Shown: one piece after another, positions 43,517 through 54,084 of the stretch | Position numbering within the stretch: the first letter of the stretch is position 1 | How the letters are laid out: the number at the start of each line of letters is the position of its first letter | Assembly: GCA_021397845.1 (NCBI GenBank) | Contig: CM038039.1 | Span: 176,736,526-176,800,525 of the forward strand | Origin: Areca catechu | Taxonomy: Eukaryota; Streptophyta; Magnoliopsida; Arecales; Arecaceae | Length of the DNA: 64,000 nucleotides | Direction of reading: 5' to 3' | The notes under the pieces: generated by a model | Databases searched by the model: none | Told to the model about the DNA's origin: nothing | The model's input: only the letters and a program-made list of their open reading frames with translations | Translations under genes and position numbers: made by a program

Positions 43517-43695
43517 ACCCAAATTACAGTTAAAACATATGAACATTTTTATGTAGTGTCGCATGTTAGGGTTTTAAACCCTTGAATGCTGATACACTTA
43601 GCATATTTTTGGTTGCAAATATGTTTTGGTGTATGCCACTCGTTAGGGTTTTTCACTCAAACCCTAATTATTATAGAAATATGATTAGTTTTGAA

Positions 43696-43773
43696 GTCAT
43701 CATACTGAAATAAGGTTGCCCTAGCATAATGGTGGATCCATTATGTGGTAAATGGTTGTCCTAGTATGATGAC
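43696..43773 (+). other. Nested leader hairpin of Cop-1
   Basis: Outer arms GTCATCATACT (43696-43706) and AGTATGATGAC (43763-43773), perfect 11 bp. Inner arms CATAATGG (43725-43732) and CCATTATG (43738-43745), perfect 8 bp with a 5-base loop. Cop-2 has two copies. Confidence 0.85.
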
Positions 43774-43928
43774 ACACTTAGCACATATTTGTTTATCAGA
43801 ATGATATGATTGTGATATGTTCTATAAGAATGTGCTCGCAATTTTATAAAGCCCTCCTCTTAAAATTATATTAAGTCATAGTATATTTAACTAATAAGCA
43901 TCACTAGTCATGATGAACAATTGATCAT

Positions 43929-44070
43929 TCGGTGTCTAGAAAGGTGATTCTGGGAAGGTAAAGAGAATTGTGGTTTTTAATTGGTTCCATTGACTAACCT
44001 GGCCAATTTTTCTTGGTGTCTAGGAAAGCAACGGGGGGACTCCCACATCTGTTCCACTTGCCTGGCCAAT
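43929..44070 (+). other. Shared leader module, Cop-1 copy (two units)
   Basis: Unit 1: CGGTGTCTAGAAAGG ... GTGGTTTTTAATTGG ... CTAACCTGGCCAAT. Unit 2: TTGGTGTCTAGG ... GGGGGGACTCCCAC ... CACTTGCCTGGCCAAT. Matches the leaders of the gypsy elements in this window. Confidence 0.72.
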
Positions 44071-44148
44071 TTGATTATATTTAAATCTTGACTAAAATGC
44101 TTAGTGTTAAAAATACTATATATTGTCCTTCCTTCATGCTGGATCATT

Positions 44149-44485
44149 ATTGTGTTATGAACCACATTAGGTTTGTTGTGTTATCTGCAAGACCTAATAT
44201 GGTGATTGACATAATACTAGTCTAGTGCATAGATATGCTTACAGTATATTCAGTATAATGCTTTGTTGTGTTATCTGCAAGGGCATTATATTTGAGTACT
44301 GACTGTATTGAAATGAAAGGGTCTTGACTTAACTAGAACATTATGGTTTGTTGTGTTTTCTGCAAGACTAATAATGTTCTAGAGGCCAAGTTATTTTTGA
44401 GAATTATATGAGATATAATTGGAAGAGTTTCCTACCTTTGAGCTTATAAAAGATTTGTTGTGTTTTCTGCAAGATTATTTATAAG
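44149..44485 (+). other. Array of four hairpins with a common loop (Cop-1)
   Basis: Each contains TTTGTTGTGTTWTCTGCAAG (starts 44172, 44262, 44347, 44454) between complementary arms. Arms: ACCACATTAGGT/ACCTAATATGGT (one mismatch, plus outer ATTGTGT/ACATAAT), TATAATGC/GCATTATA, CTAGAACATTAT/ATAATGTTCTAG, and CTTATAAA/TTTATAAG. The stems differ from one another; the loop is kept. Confidence 0.88.
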
Positions 44486-44664
44486 TTATTAGGATCTCAA
44501 TCTCACTAAGAAAAATTGATCAGGGTTCTTCTCGATTATCATAGTGAGGGCTATGATTTTTGATAAAATAGTGGGAGACATAATTAAATTGAAGACCTAA
44601 TTTAATTATATAAGTCATTTCATGGTTGTTTGCTTATGTATTATTCTTTATTAAATGTAGATAA

Positions 44665-45015
44665 ATGGCATCTTCATTATCACTGCGAAGTATCTTAGAT
44701 ACCAACAAACTGACTGGTCTAAACTATGTGGACTGGTTGAGAAATTTAGAGATTGTACTGAGTTCAGAAAAACTTTCTTATATTCTTGATACCGCTAGTC
44801 TTAATCCACTAGGGGATGATGCCACACAGGAAGATATGACCACATACAAAATGTGGCAGAATGACTCCCTCACTGTCAAGTATATCATACTGGCCTCTAT
44901 GACCAATGAGTTACAGAGGCAGCATGAAAGCATGGATACTCAATCCATAATGCTCAATTTAAAAGAGCTTTATGGAGAACAAAGCAGAACTGCTAGATAC
45001 GAAATATCTAAGTAG
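44665..45015 (+). pseudogene. Cop-1 gag N-terminal part, ending in TAG
   Basis: ATG at 44665 opens the gag-pol frame (MASSLSLRSILDTNKLTG, LNYVDWLRNLEIVL), typical of copia Gag with a DUF4219/UBN2-type start. After 116 codons, in EISK, there is a TAG at 45013-45015. The frame simply continues (LFHARMTEGTSIQDHVLKVI), so the TAG lies inside Gag, at a position normally Gln. Cop-2 has TAG at exactly the same codon. Gag forms the virus-like particle in the cytoplasm. Confidence 0.85.
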
Positions 45016-46416
45016 TTATTCCATGCTAGGATGACAGAGGGAACATCCATTCAGGATCATGTTCTGAAGGTAATTGACTTAATCACCAGATTGGGTCAAT
45101 TAGGTTTTATGATGGATGGGGAGTTGAATCAGGATTTAATCCTGCAATCAATCCCGGAGTCATTTTCTCAGTTTGTCTTGAATTATCACATGAACAAACT
45201 GAACACTTCCTTGCCTGAGCTGTTAAACATGTTAAAAACAGCAGAGAGCCACGTTAAGAAAGAAAAGGCTCCACTTCTTCTTGTTGATAAGACCAATAAG
45301 AATAAATCAGGCAAAAAGGGTTTTAATAGGAGACTAAACCCTAAGGGTGGCATCAATAAGAATAAGAAAGGAAAGAATGCCTCAAAACAGTCAACCTGTT
45401 TCTTTTGCGGCAAAGCAGGACATTGGAAAAAGAATTGCAAGGCTTACCTTGCAACTGTGAAGCCTGGTACGTCAGATGCACCAAAAGGTATGTATGAGAT
45501 ACATACTATATTGACATTAAATTCGTCTATATCAAATACTTGGGTATTGGATACCGCTTGTGGTTACCATATATGCAAATCTTTGCAGGACCTCCACAAG
45601 CTTAAAGTTTTGAAGGAAGGTGACTTCAATTTCTACGGTGCTGGTGGTGATATCATCCAAGCAGAAGCTGTAGGGACCTATATTTTGAAGTTGCCTTCAG
45701 GGAAGATCTTGGAGTTAGAAAATTGTTACTATATGCCAAAGATTATTAGGAACATTATATCTATTCCTTTGTTATTAAAACAAGGATATGTAATGGATTT
45801 AACGAGCACTAGTTGCTCGATAATGTTAACTAATAAAATTATTTGTTCTGGCATATTTAGCAATGGGCTCTTAACTCTTTCTTCCAATGATAGTGTTTTT
45901 CATGTCAATAATAAAAGAAAAAGAAAAGACTTTAATGATACTTTACTCTGGCATCATCGACTTGGTCATGTTAATGAGTCTAGGATAAGTAAGTTATACA
46001 AGGAAAAATTCCTTGATCCTTATGAGTATGAATCTTTAGGAACTTGCGAATCATGTCTCATGGGTAAGATGACCAAGACTCCATTTACCGGACATGGAGA
46101 AAGGTCAACTGAGTTATTAGGACTTATACATACTGATGTATGTGGTCCAATGACAACTCAGGCCAGAGGTGGATACTCATATTTTATCACTTTTACAGAT
46201 GATTTATCTAGGTTCGGATGTGTGTATCTTATGAAACATAAATCTGAAGCCTTTGATAAATTTAAAGAGTATCAAAGTATGGTCGAAAAACAAACCGGGA
46301 AAAGTATTAAAGTTCTTCGTTCTGATCGAGGAGGAGAATACTTATCCACGGAGTTTTTAGACCATCTTAAAGTTAATGGAATTCTTTCTGAATGGACCCC
46401 TCCTTATACACCATAG
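45016..46416 (+). pseudogene. Cop-1 Gag C-terminus, protease, pre-integrase and integrase core
   Basis: Same frame as 44665. Gag UBN2 remainder (DHVLKVIDLITRLGQLGF), basic region, zinc knuckle CFFCGKAGHWKKNC (about 45397-45440). Protease WVLDTACGYHIC with DTA in place of the common DSG (45541-45576). Pre-integrase finger LWHHRLGHVNE ... CESCLMGK. Integrase with catalytic Asp in HTDVCGP and Asp in RSDRGGEY. It stops at TAG 46414-46416 in YTP-stop-LNG, where Cop-2 has Gln (CAA). All motifs look catalytically normal in this copy. Confidence 0.9.
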
Positions 46417-47232
46417 CTAAATGGTATAGCTGAAAGGAGGAATCGTACCTTATTAGATATGGTACGATCCATGATGTGCTTCACAAATTTACCCATTTCC
46501 TTCTGGGGTCATGCCCTAGAAACTGCTGTTTACATTCTGAACAAGGTACCTTCTAAATCCATTGTTAGTACTCCATATGAAATTTGGAGTGGAAAGAAAC
46601 CGTATCTTAAATATTTTAAGGTATGGGGATGTCCAGCTTATGTTAAAAGAAATTTTGGACATAAGTTGGAACCTAGAGCGGATAAATGTCTATTTGTAGG
46701 ATATCCTAGAGAGTGTAGAGGATATCTGTTCTACCATCCTACTGAACAAAAGATTTTTGTTAACAGGCATGCCACTTTTCTAGAAAAGGAGTTCATTTTA
46801 GAAAAGGGCAATGGTAGAACTGTTGAACTTGGAGAAGTACAAGAAACACAGATAGACAATTCTCAACCATTAGAACATATAGTTAGGACAGAACCAGAAC
46901 ACAAAACTCCTCCCCGTAGTTTTGATAGAGTGCCACGGGCACCTGAGAGGTATGGGTTTATTATTGAAAATAATGAAGCCCAAGTCATTCAAAATGATGA
47001 ACCTCTGACCTATACAGAAGCTATCTTGAGTACTGATTCAGATAGATGGCAAGAAGCCATGGAATCTGAGATAGACTCTATGTATGTAAACCAAGTATGG
47101 TCTTTGGTTGAAGCACCAGAGGGTGTTAATCCTATTGGGTGCAAATGGGTCTATAAGAAAAAGATTGGGGCTGATGGCCAAGTTGAAACCTATAAAGCCA
47201 GATTAGTGGCTAAAGGTTTTAGACAAAAATAG
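46417..47232 (+). pseudogene. Cop-1 integrase C-terminus and RT N-terminus
   Basis: Continues in frame: LNGIAERRNRTLLDMVRSM contains the third catalytic residue Glu of the integrase. KAYLKYFKVWGCPAYVKR-like and ADKCLFVGYP blocks of the integrase end follow, then a linker, then the RT start (SEIDSMYVNQVWSLVEAPEG, GCKWVYKKKIGADGQVETYK, ARLVAKGFRQK). A TAG at 47230-47232 stands in RQK-stop-GIDYDE, normally Gln; it is shared with Cop-2. The ATG at 46459 is internal and not a start. Confidence 0.9.
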
Positions 47233-47988
47233 GGAATTGATTATGATGAAACATTCTCACCTGTTGCCATGCTCAAATCAATTCGGATTTTACTTGCTAT
47301 AGTAGCATACCACGATTATGATATCTGGCAGATGGATGTGAAGACTGCATTCCTCAATGGTTTCCTTGAGGAAGAAGTCTACATGTCACAGCTAGAAGGT
47401 TTTATTTCAAAGAATAAACCTAATCAAGTATGCAAGCTAAAGAAATCCATTTATGGATTAAAGCAAGCTTCCAGGAGTTGGAACATCCGCTTTGATGAAA
47501 CTATTAAAAGTTTTTGTTTTATCAAAAATGTGGATGAACCCTGTGTTTATAAAAAGACTAGTGGGAGTGCCATAGTCTTCTTGATTCTATATGTAGATGA
47601 CATACTCTTCATTGGGAATGATATCCCAATGTTGCAATCAGTCAAGGTTTGGCTATCAAACCAGTTTTCCATGAAAGATTTGGGAGAAGCATCCTATATA
47701 CTAGGTATTAAGATCTATAGAGATAGATCTAAGAGGATGCTAGGTTTATCCCAATCTAGGTACATTGACTTAGTGCTGAAAAGATTCAGCATGGATGGAA
47801 GTAAAAGAGGTTATCTTTTTATGAGTCAAGGCATACATCTTTCTAAAAGGATGTCTCCTAAGACACCTGAAGAAAGAAATAGAATGAATTCTATACCCTA
47901 TGCTTCGGTAATAGGATCCATAATGTATGCCATGTTATGTACCAGGCCTGATGTGGCATATGCTTTAGGCATTGTCAGTAGGTTTTAG
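47233..47988 (+). pseudogene. Cop-1 reverse transcriptase core
   Basis: In frame: GIDYDETFSPVAMLKSIRIL, WQMDVKTAFLNGFLEEEVYM, KSIYGLKQASRSWN and LYVDDILFIGND, with the YVDD catalytic motif and the first Asp in MDVKTAF. RT copies the element RNA from the tRNA primer in the particle. It ends at TAG 47986-47988 in SRF-stop-ADPGED, where Cop-2 has CAG (Gln). Confidence 0.92.
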
Positions 47989-48576
47989 GCTGATCCAGGA
48001 GAGGATCATTGGAAAATAGTTAAAAATATTCTTAAGTACCTAAGAAGGACTAAGGATATTTTTCTGGTTTATGGTGGTTCTGATCTTAAACTAGAATCTT
48101 ATTCTGATTCTAGTTTTCAATCAGACCCTGATGATAGCAAATCCATTTCGGGATATGTTTTTACCCTAAATGGTAGAGCAGTGAGTTGGAAGAGTACCAA
48201 GCAGCAGACTGTAGCTGACTCAACCACAGAGGCAGAATACATAGCTGTTAGTGAAGCCGCCAAGGAAGCAGTATGGATAAAGAAGTTCATCACAGAGTTG
48301 GGTGTTGTTCCTGAGATTGAAAACCCAGTGCCACTTTACTGTGACAACACTGGGACTGTTGCTCAAGCTAAGGAACCAAGAGCTCATCATAAGTCCAAGC
48401 ACATTCTGAGACGCTTCCATCTTGTCCGAGAAATAGTAGAGAGACAAGATGTCTACATAAATAGAGTTGATATAAAGAACAATGTAGCAGACCCGTTCAC
48501 TAAGGCTCTACCACAGCGAGAGTTTGATCGCCACCTCGAGTGTATGGGATTAAGATTTAAAGGCAATTGGCTTTAG
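47989..48576 (+). pseudogene. Cop-1 RNase H and end of pol
   Basis: In frame from the RT connection: YSDSSFQSDPDDSKSISGYV (first RNase H Asp), SWKSTKQQTVADSTTEAEYI (catalytic Glu), LYCDNTGTVAQAKEP (third Asp), KHILRRFHLVREIV and NNVADPFTKALP. Stop TAG 48574-48576, four bases before the polypurine tract. All RNase H acidic residues are present. RNase H degrades the RNA template and leaves the polypurine primer. Confidence 0.92.
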
Positions 48577-48579
48577 TGC

Positions 48580-48590
48580 AAGTGAGAGAT
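48580..48590 (+). other. Polypurine tract of Cop-1
   Basis: AAGTGAGAGAT directly before the 3' LTR start at 48591; Cop-2 has AAGTGGGAGAT at the same place. Plus-strand primer site. Confidence 0.85.
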
Positions 48591-51009
48591 TGAAAGGGAT
48601 ATGCCCTATAAGCCAATCTATGTTGTATCTCCCAAACCATTGTATTTGACAATTTTCTAAATAACGGCATTATTTTTCATCATACGCTGTTTTTATATTA
48701 TATGATGAATCCCATAGATTAGGGCTATGATTTTAGGGTTATGATGAGATCATACCAGTGAGACCTAAAATCTTAAAATCTTAATCTAAAGTAATCCTAG
48801 TCAAAGGAACCCCGAGTAGGGGATCAGGATTTTGCTGGTATGACTAGCACATCCCAAGTATACTGAAAAGGGTGACTGCTCTCATAGTCACTTGTGTATG
48901 ACACTAATACTGGGATGTGGGTGCTCATTGGAGAATGAGTTCACTGATATGATCCAACTTGAGAACATCTAATGAAGTTTTAGCTACATGTCAATAGAAG
49001 GTTCTAATAGTGGGAGTGGTACAAGTAATCCTTTGACCTGAGACTGCCATAAGTACCTTATGTACATGAACCCATGCTTTGGTTCAATCCTAATCATGAC
49101 ACTGAGTCATGCACAGGATTGATACTAGGAATGTTGAATTGGATATGAAGGTAATGAGTAGGTCAACAAGGAATCGATCACTCTTAGTAAGAGGAGATTG
49201 CATCCAGCTAGTTAACAATCGGATGATGATTCAGGGAATCTTTGATCGAAGTAAAGATATTAGAGATGGTTTCTAATATCAAGATAATTGAATCATCAAT
49301 ATATGATTGAGCTAGAAATAAATATAATATTGGATTTGACATATATCCATATCCATAGTTTTATTTTTGGGTGCAGGCTGATCGAAAGATTTAATTATAC
49401 GGTAACTCTCTACTGAAGGGTAATTTTGGTATTTCACCATAATTTCCATATCTTCCTGGTAGACGTGACACGTTGCTAGACGTCAATCTTGTCTTATGGG
49501 TTGATCAATTCAAAGATTATTTATTAGGAAGAGTCCTAATTGATCAAATCGGGTAAGCCCGGTTTGACCTAAATCGATTAGAAAGAGTTCTAATCAAATT
49601 AGGTCAACTTGTATTCGAACCCACTGCTGGCTAGATGTGGAACCCAATGGGTCACACACTTAAGAGGATTGATCAAGAGTTTAATTTGGAATTAAATCAT
49701 CTTTGCAGGATAACACTCTAGCAGGTGTTGCAAACCCTAGCTTCTATTCGAATCGGATTCGAATTAGGGTTCTGGATTAGTTCAAAGTGGGTTCTAATTG
49801 GATCTAATTAGATCCTAATTGAGTTAATTGGGATTATGGCTAACCCTATTGGCTAGCCATGTAACTAGGCTAGCCTCCCCACCCGCCCCTTTTCATTTTC
49901 ATGCCAAATACCAAGAGTCCATGCGCTTATGGACTCTTGGCACGCCATTTGGAAGAGTCCATGGTGCATGGACTCTTGGCGCGCCCCGCTTAATTCTCCG
50001 ATGAATTAAGATGGGGCGGCCTCCTTTCTTAATAATTAGCGCACCACTTGTCCCCCCTTGGATGGGAATCCAATGGCTGATGGGATTTTAAGAAAGAAGG
50101 AAGGCACTGACTCTTCCCGGTTGCGTGAAACAACGTCTCTTCGGAGACCGAAACATCGCGATTCCTTTCTTCTGAAATTTCACGACTTCTCTTTTAGGAA
50201 AAGCTGTGAGATTTAATCTGGAAGGGTGTGAAAAGGAGGGAAGGGGGCGTGAGAAATAGGGAAGGGGCGTGAGGCAAAATGGAATGGTGTTTACGGAGAG
50301 TTGTGAAGACATCTCTTTGTAATCTATTTAAGGAACAGAGGTCTCGGGTGTTGGACTAATGTACGACAGAGGTTTTATTTTTCTTTTCTTTCCAGGAAAC
50401 TGATTCCTCCTTAGCTTGTTTAGGGCACAGAGAGTTTCCCTCTTACAGAGTTCTCTTCTCTATTGAAACTCAAGTCCAAAACAAGAGATAGGAAGAATCT
50501 CTCGATCAGTAAAAGAAAAGAACTACTACTCTATTTCTATTTCCTTTTACTTTAAGACATTAGTGTCTTAAATCCTTCTCCTCCTTCAAGACAAGAGTTT
50601 TATTCTTAGGACAAGGTCTTAAGAAAGGGAGAGGAAGAAGAAAGAAAGGAAGTAAGGAGCCCCTACCGTGGAGTTTTAAAGCCATAGTCCTCTTGAGTTC
50701 TAGGATAAGAATTCAAGTGGAGGAATTTTGAAGAAGCTAGCATCTTGATCAATGATCTTGTGGATCACCATTGGAGGGTGGACATTTGGACGCCTGGTGA
50801 AATCAAAAGGGGCATTCAACACCAAGTTTTGATTCTACATCAAAATTGGATTTAGCGTTAACAGGTTGGTGCCCTAATTCTAACAATGTGAGTTTGTATG
50901 CTTATTATATGTTTTAATCCTGAATAAGGAGATATTGGCTAAGGGATTATTGTGCAAATTTCATCATTTTGAAATTACACTTCTGCTGCGGTGCACCGGA
51001 TTCCCAACA
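48591..51009 (+). repeat. 3' LTR of Cop-1
   Basis: Starts TGAAAGGGATATGCCC, ends GGATTCCCAACA; 2419 bp. TATA-like CTATTTAAGG at 50324-50333. A short duplication of GGGAAGGGGCGTGAG at about 50235-50275 accounts for its extra length over the 5' LTR. Followed by TCTAG. Confidence 0.94.
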
Positions 51010-51014
51010 TCTAG

Positions 51015-51581
51015 TACCTTACCTGAGAAACCCTTGGAAAAGAAAAGATTGTTGAGCCTAGTCCTGAAACATCAGAACAACAGGAAATTAGTGAGGACTT
51101 GGTTCCCGTAACTCAATGCTCTCAGGAAGAACCTAATTTTTTAGCCTCGACACAAGACCTCCTTCAAGTCCCTGAGGAACAACCCCAGGAGGTCGACATT
51201 ATTTTAGAAGATTTTCAAGATGAACTTCTTGAAGACCTTCTAGATGACCTTCTGCCACCTAGAAGCATCTTGCCTTCCATAGATCTTACACCAATAGATC
51301 AATATTCAAATCTTAAGGTCATCCTGAGTAACCAAGGTCTGTTTCATGCTTTCCTTAAGTTACCCCAAGACTTCGATTCCTATTTCCTACCCTTCCCTTA
51401 TCATGCTTCTAGAGCCATTAGGTTTCATTTTGAAGAGATTACCAGGTTGCATAAGCCCTTAAAACCTATTCCTTTTGCTACCTACTTTTGGAAGACCTTA
51501 TGGCATTTGCTAAGGATCCATGGTAACTTTTCATGTGCATACCAGACCAGGGTCAAACCTAGAGAATCAATTGTGTCTTAA
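51015..51581 (+). pseudogene. Gyp-D Gag-like / integrase-fragment frame, 3' part
   Basis: Continuation after Cop-1. One frame is readable from about 51015 with an early TGA, then open to 51581: ETLGKEKIVEPSPETSEQQ, LLQVPEEQPQEVDIILEDF, an RT-edge-like LLPPRSILPSIDLTPIDQ, then an abrupt change to the integrase fragment FHFEEITRLHKPLKPIPFAT, YFWKTLWHLLR and the tail RVKPRESIVS. Both junctions (PIPFATYFW and AYQTRVKPRE) are the same as in Gyp-E. Catalytic SDRD is missing. Confidence 0.78.
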
Positions 51582-51689
51582 GTTTAGACCTTAAGAGTCC
51601 AATAAAATTCCTCTCAATAGGATTACATAGTTGAATCTATTTTTTGTCAAGTGTCAGTTTGAGTCCTAGAGTCCACAGAGTCATTTGCA

Positions 51690-52250
51690 CAGCATGTCAA
51701 AGCATTGCATAAATAAATCAGTAACAAAATTAAAAAGGGTAATTAATCATATGAGCACGAGGCTAACTTACATAAGAGATTTAAAGAGTTTAATGAAGGG
51801 GACTTCATCATGATCAGGTTACGACTTGAACGGTTTCTAGTCGGAACCATGAAAAAACTACATGCCCGTAGTGCTGGACTGTATAGGATTATAAAGAAGA
51901 TTGGATATAATGCTTATATGCTAGAATTACTATCTGAGTTAGGTATTAGTCCGACCTTCAATATATCTAATCTAGTCAAGTTTAAGGAACCAATGGTGAT
52001 ACCTAGTAAGCCATTTAAGCTTGATCCCACCTTTGAGAGTGACCCTATCCCAGAATGTCCACCCGCCAAATTACCAGAGAGGAGAGAAAAGATTGAGCAG
52101 ATCATGGATGATAAGATCATAACTACTAGAAATAAGAACTACCAAAGATATCTGGTTCGTTGGCAGGGGAGACCTGAGTTTGAGGATTCTTAGATCACCA
52201 GAGAGGATCTTCAAAATTTGAACCCTGATTTGCTAGAACATAACTAGAGC
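51690..52250 (+). pseudogene. Gyp-D integrase C-terminal domain and chromodomain
   Basis: Homologous to 28711-29342. From 51810: MIRLRLERFLVGTMKKL, AGLYRIIKKIGYNAYMLEL, GISPTFNISNLVKFKEP, then IEQIMDDKIITTRNKNYQRY, LVRWQGRPEFEDS and a TAG at 52191, where Gyp-E has Trp (SWITRED). The end ITREDLQNLNPDLLEHN follows the stop. The chromodomain is therefore cut late. No ATG at the beginning, as in Gyp-E. Confidence 0.8.
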
Positions 52251-52300
52251 TGAATTGACCCATACTCGACGGGATCAAGTTTCTCCCACCCCGAAAGAAT

Positions 52301-54084
52301 TGGTGAGGACACAAGTGCCAGGAAGAAAAAGCAAACTTTTTCCAATTCAATTTGGATCACCAATGATTAAGTCCATGTGTTCTTTACAAAGAGCACTCAA
52401 GTCCCAGTTGTTTTGAGTTTGTAATTTGGTCAATTAGGGTTGCTGAGTTACCAATTGAGTCCATTGAGTCTATGATTGGTTTAAGAGTCTTGTAAATAGC
52501 ATTAATTTGCTTTGTTGGTAAATTATACAATTTGAGTCCTATAATTAGTGCTTGAATAAGTCAATGGGTGTCATAAGTACCTAAGACCCAAGTCATCATT
52601 ACCTTGGTGGATCAATTTTAGGTCAAAAAAGGGTTGTCCAAATTTTTCACCAGACATTCGGACATTCGAACATCCAGACATCCGAACATCCAGACATTCG
52701 GACATTGGGACATCCAGACATCAAGACAAGAAGACAATTTGAATGTCATCCTTATCCAAGAGAGGTGCCCCATCCAATTTATTTTCTTTCATCACCCATT
52801 TGAGATCTCAAGGAGGCGCCCATTTAGGAGGAGTAAAGCAGAAGGACTCTGGTTCTTATCTGGCGCCCACCCTTATTCTCTCTTGTCGCCCACTTCAGAT
52901 GATGCCCACCCATGATTCATTCAAAGTTTAAATTGGAGGAAAAGTCCAAGATAAGTGGAGGTTCATTCAAAATTCAAAGGAGGAGTTATCTTCTATCTAC
53001 ATCCAAAATTCAAAGGGAGAAGTTATCTTCTATCTATTTTCAAATTCAAAGGAGGAGATATCTTCATCCAAATTCAAATTCAAATGAAGGATTCAAACCT
53101 TTGAAGCTATTTCTTATCCCTTGTTGCCGATCAAGAAATTAAAAATTAGATTTCATGCCAATTAAGAAGGATTAGCGCACATTTTTAAGAAGCTTTCATC
53201 CCTCTCAAGTTGTCGCCCTTTAAGAAGCTTTCATCCCTCTCAAGTTGTCATCCAAACCAATTCAAATTTCAAATTCAAGGAGGAAGCTAAGAAGCCAAGG
53301 AGTATTTAAATTTAAATGTAATTTGAATTCAAAGGAATCCTATGATATCTTCATGTGTGAAGAACCCTATAAATAGGACCCCATATCCATTGTAATTAAT
53401 TATTGATTCATGAAAAAAAATGCTACAATTTTTCTTCCACAAAGCTGGGTTAGGCTTTAGTGATTTTCTCTAAGGGCGGTGAGGTACTTAAGAGCTTAAG
53501 GCAAGGAGGTCCTTGAGAGCTCAAGGCAGTGAGGTCCTTGAGTGGAGATTCTGTTGGATTCAATAAACTGCTATCGATCTTCTTCAAACTCTATGCATCC
53601 AACCTTTCAGTTTTTTTTTTCCATTTTGAATCTAAATTACTTCAATCTTAAAGTCTTGTTTGCTACCTTCTCTGTAGATCCCAGGTGTTTAAGGACTTTA
53701 GTGGATGGATCCTTTGCTTCCGAATCGAGATCTGACGGTAGATCTAAAATCTAGAGTCCCGATCTTATCCTACTATGAGATCTGAGCGACCAAGCAGCTG
53801 ATCTATCTCGAGTCAAAGAGAATCTCCATTAGGGTAAGCAACCAATCTTTTCTTATTAGATTTGGTAGTTGAAGCATGGAATAGCCTAATCTTAGATGGT
53901 TTCCTAGCCATCGGGTCCTTATTCTTTATAGCTTGCTGATCAGATTATGGGTAAGTAGTTAGTTACTTTCTTTAATCTCTTTAGTCTATTATGTTTAGTT
54001 GCTTTACTGCTATGATCATTGCTCTTTAAAATATCTTAGAGTAAAATTAAATCATCTTACACTGTATCGCATCATCCCGTATTA
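52301..54084 (+). repeat. 3' LTR of Gyp-D
   Basis: Starts TGGTGAGGACACAAGTGCC and ends CATCCCGTATTA (CA end mutated); 1784 bp. TATA-like CTATAAATAGG at 53367-53377. Followed by GCTGG and Tat-1 integrase sequence. Confidence 0.92.

Larger units (their letters stand above)
43517..44664 (+). other. Structured 5' leader of Cop-1
   Basis: 1.15 kb without a gene, rich in perfect inverted repeats: TTAGGGTTT/AAACCCTAA near 43645, a nested hairpin at 43696-43773, the shared module at 43929-44070 and a four-hairpin array at 44149-44485. The same elements occur in the same order in Cop-2. It probably forms a folded RNA leader involved in packaging, dimerisation or translation; this is inference. Confidence 0.75.
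41103..51009 (+). mobile_element. Cop-1: complete Angela/Tork-like copia element
   Basis: LTRs 41103-43502 and 48591-51009, perfect target duplication TCTAG (41098-41102, 51010-51014), primer-binding site at 43504, polypurine tract before 48591. Length 9907 bp. A long 1.15-kb structured leader precedes one gag-pol frame (44665-48576) in the order Gag, protease, integrase, RT, RNase H, which defines Ty1/copia. The long LTRs and sequence style suggest Angela or Tork; the lineage call is an inference. Inserted in the Gyp-D Gag-like frame. Confidence 0.95.
37707..54084 (+). mobile_element. Gyp-D: RT-less gypsy element containing Cop-1
   Basis: LTRs at 37707-39567 and 52301-54084, primer-binding site at 39572, flanks GCTAG (37702-37706) and GCTGG (54085-54089), one mismatch. 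Without Cop-1 (41103-51009 plus one TSD) it is about 6.5 kb, with an internal region of about 2.8 kb. Same layout as Gyp-E: leader, Gag-like/integrase-fragment fusion, integrase C-terminus plus chromodomain. It interrupts Tat-1 integrase. No RT or RNase H of its own is present. Confidence 0.9.

Noticed and set aside
43640..43665. Telomere-like TTAGGGTTT and AAACCCTAA
   Set aside because: A single hairpin in a copia leader, not a tandem telomeric array.
45013..45015. Classical gag-pol readthrough stop as in tobamoviruses or SIRE1
   Set aside because: The stop lies within the Gag domain, not at a Gag-Pol border, and lacks the CARYYA context; readthrough remains possible but is not of that type.
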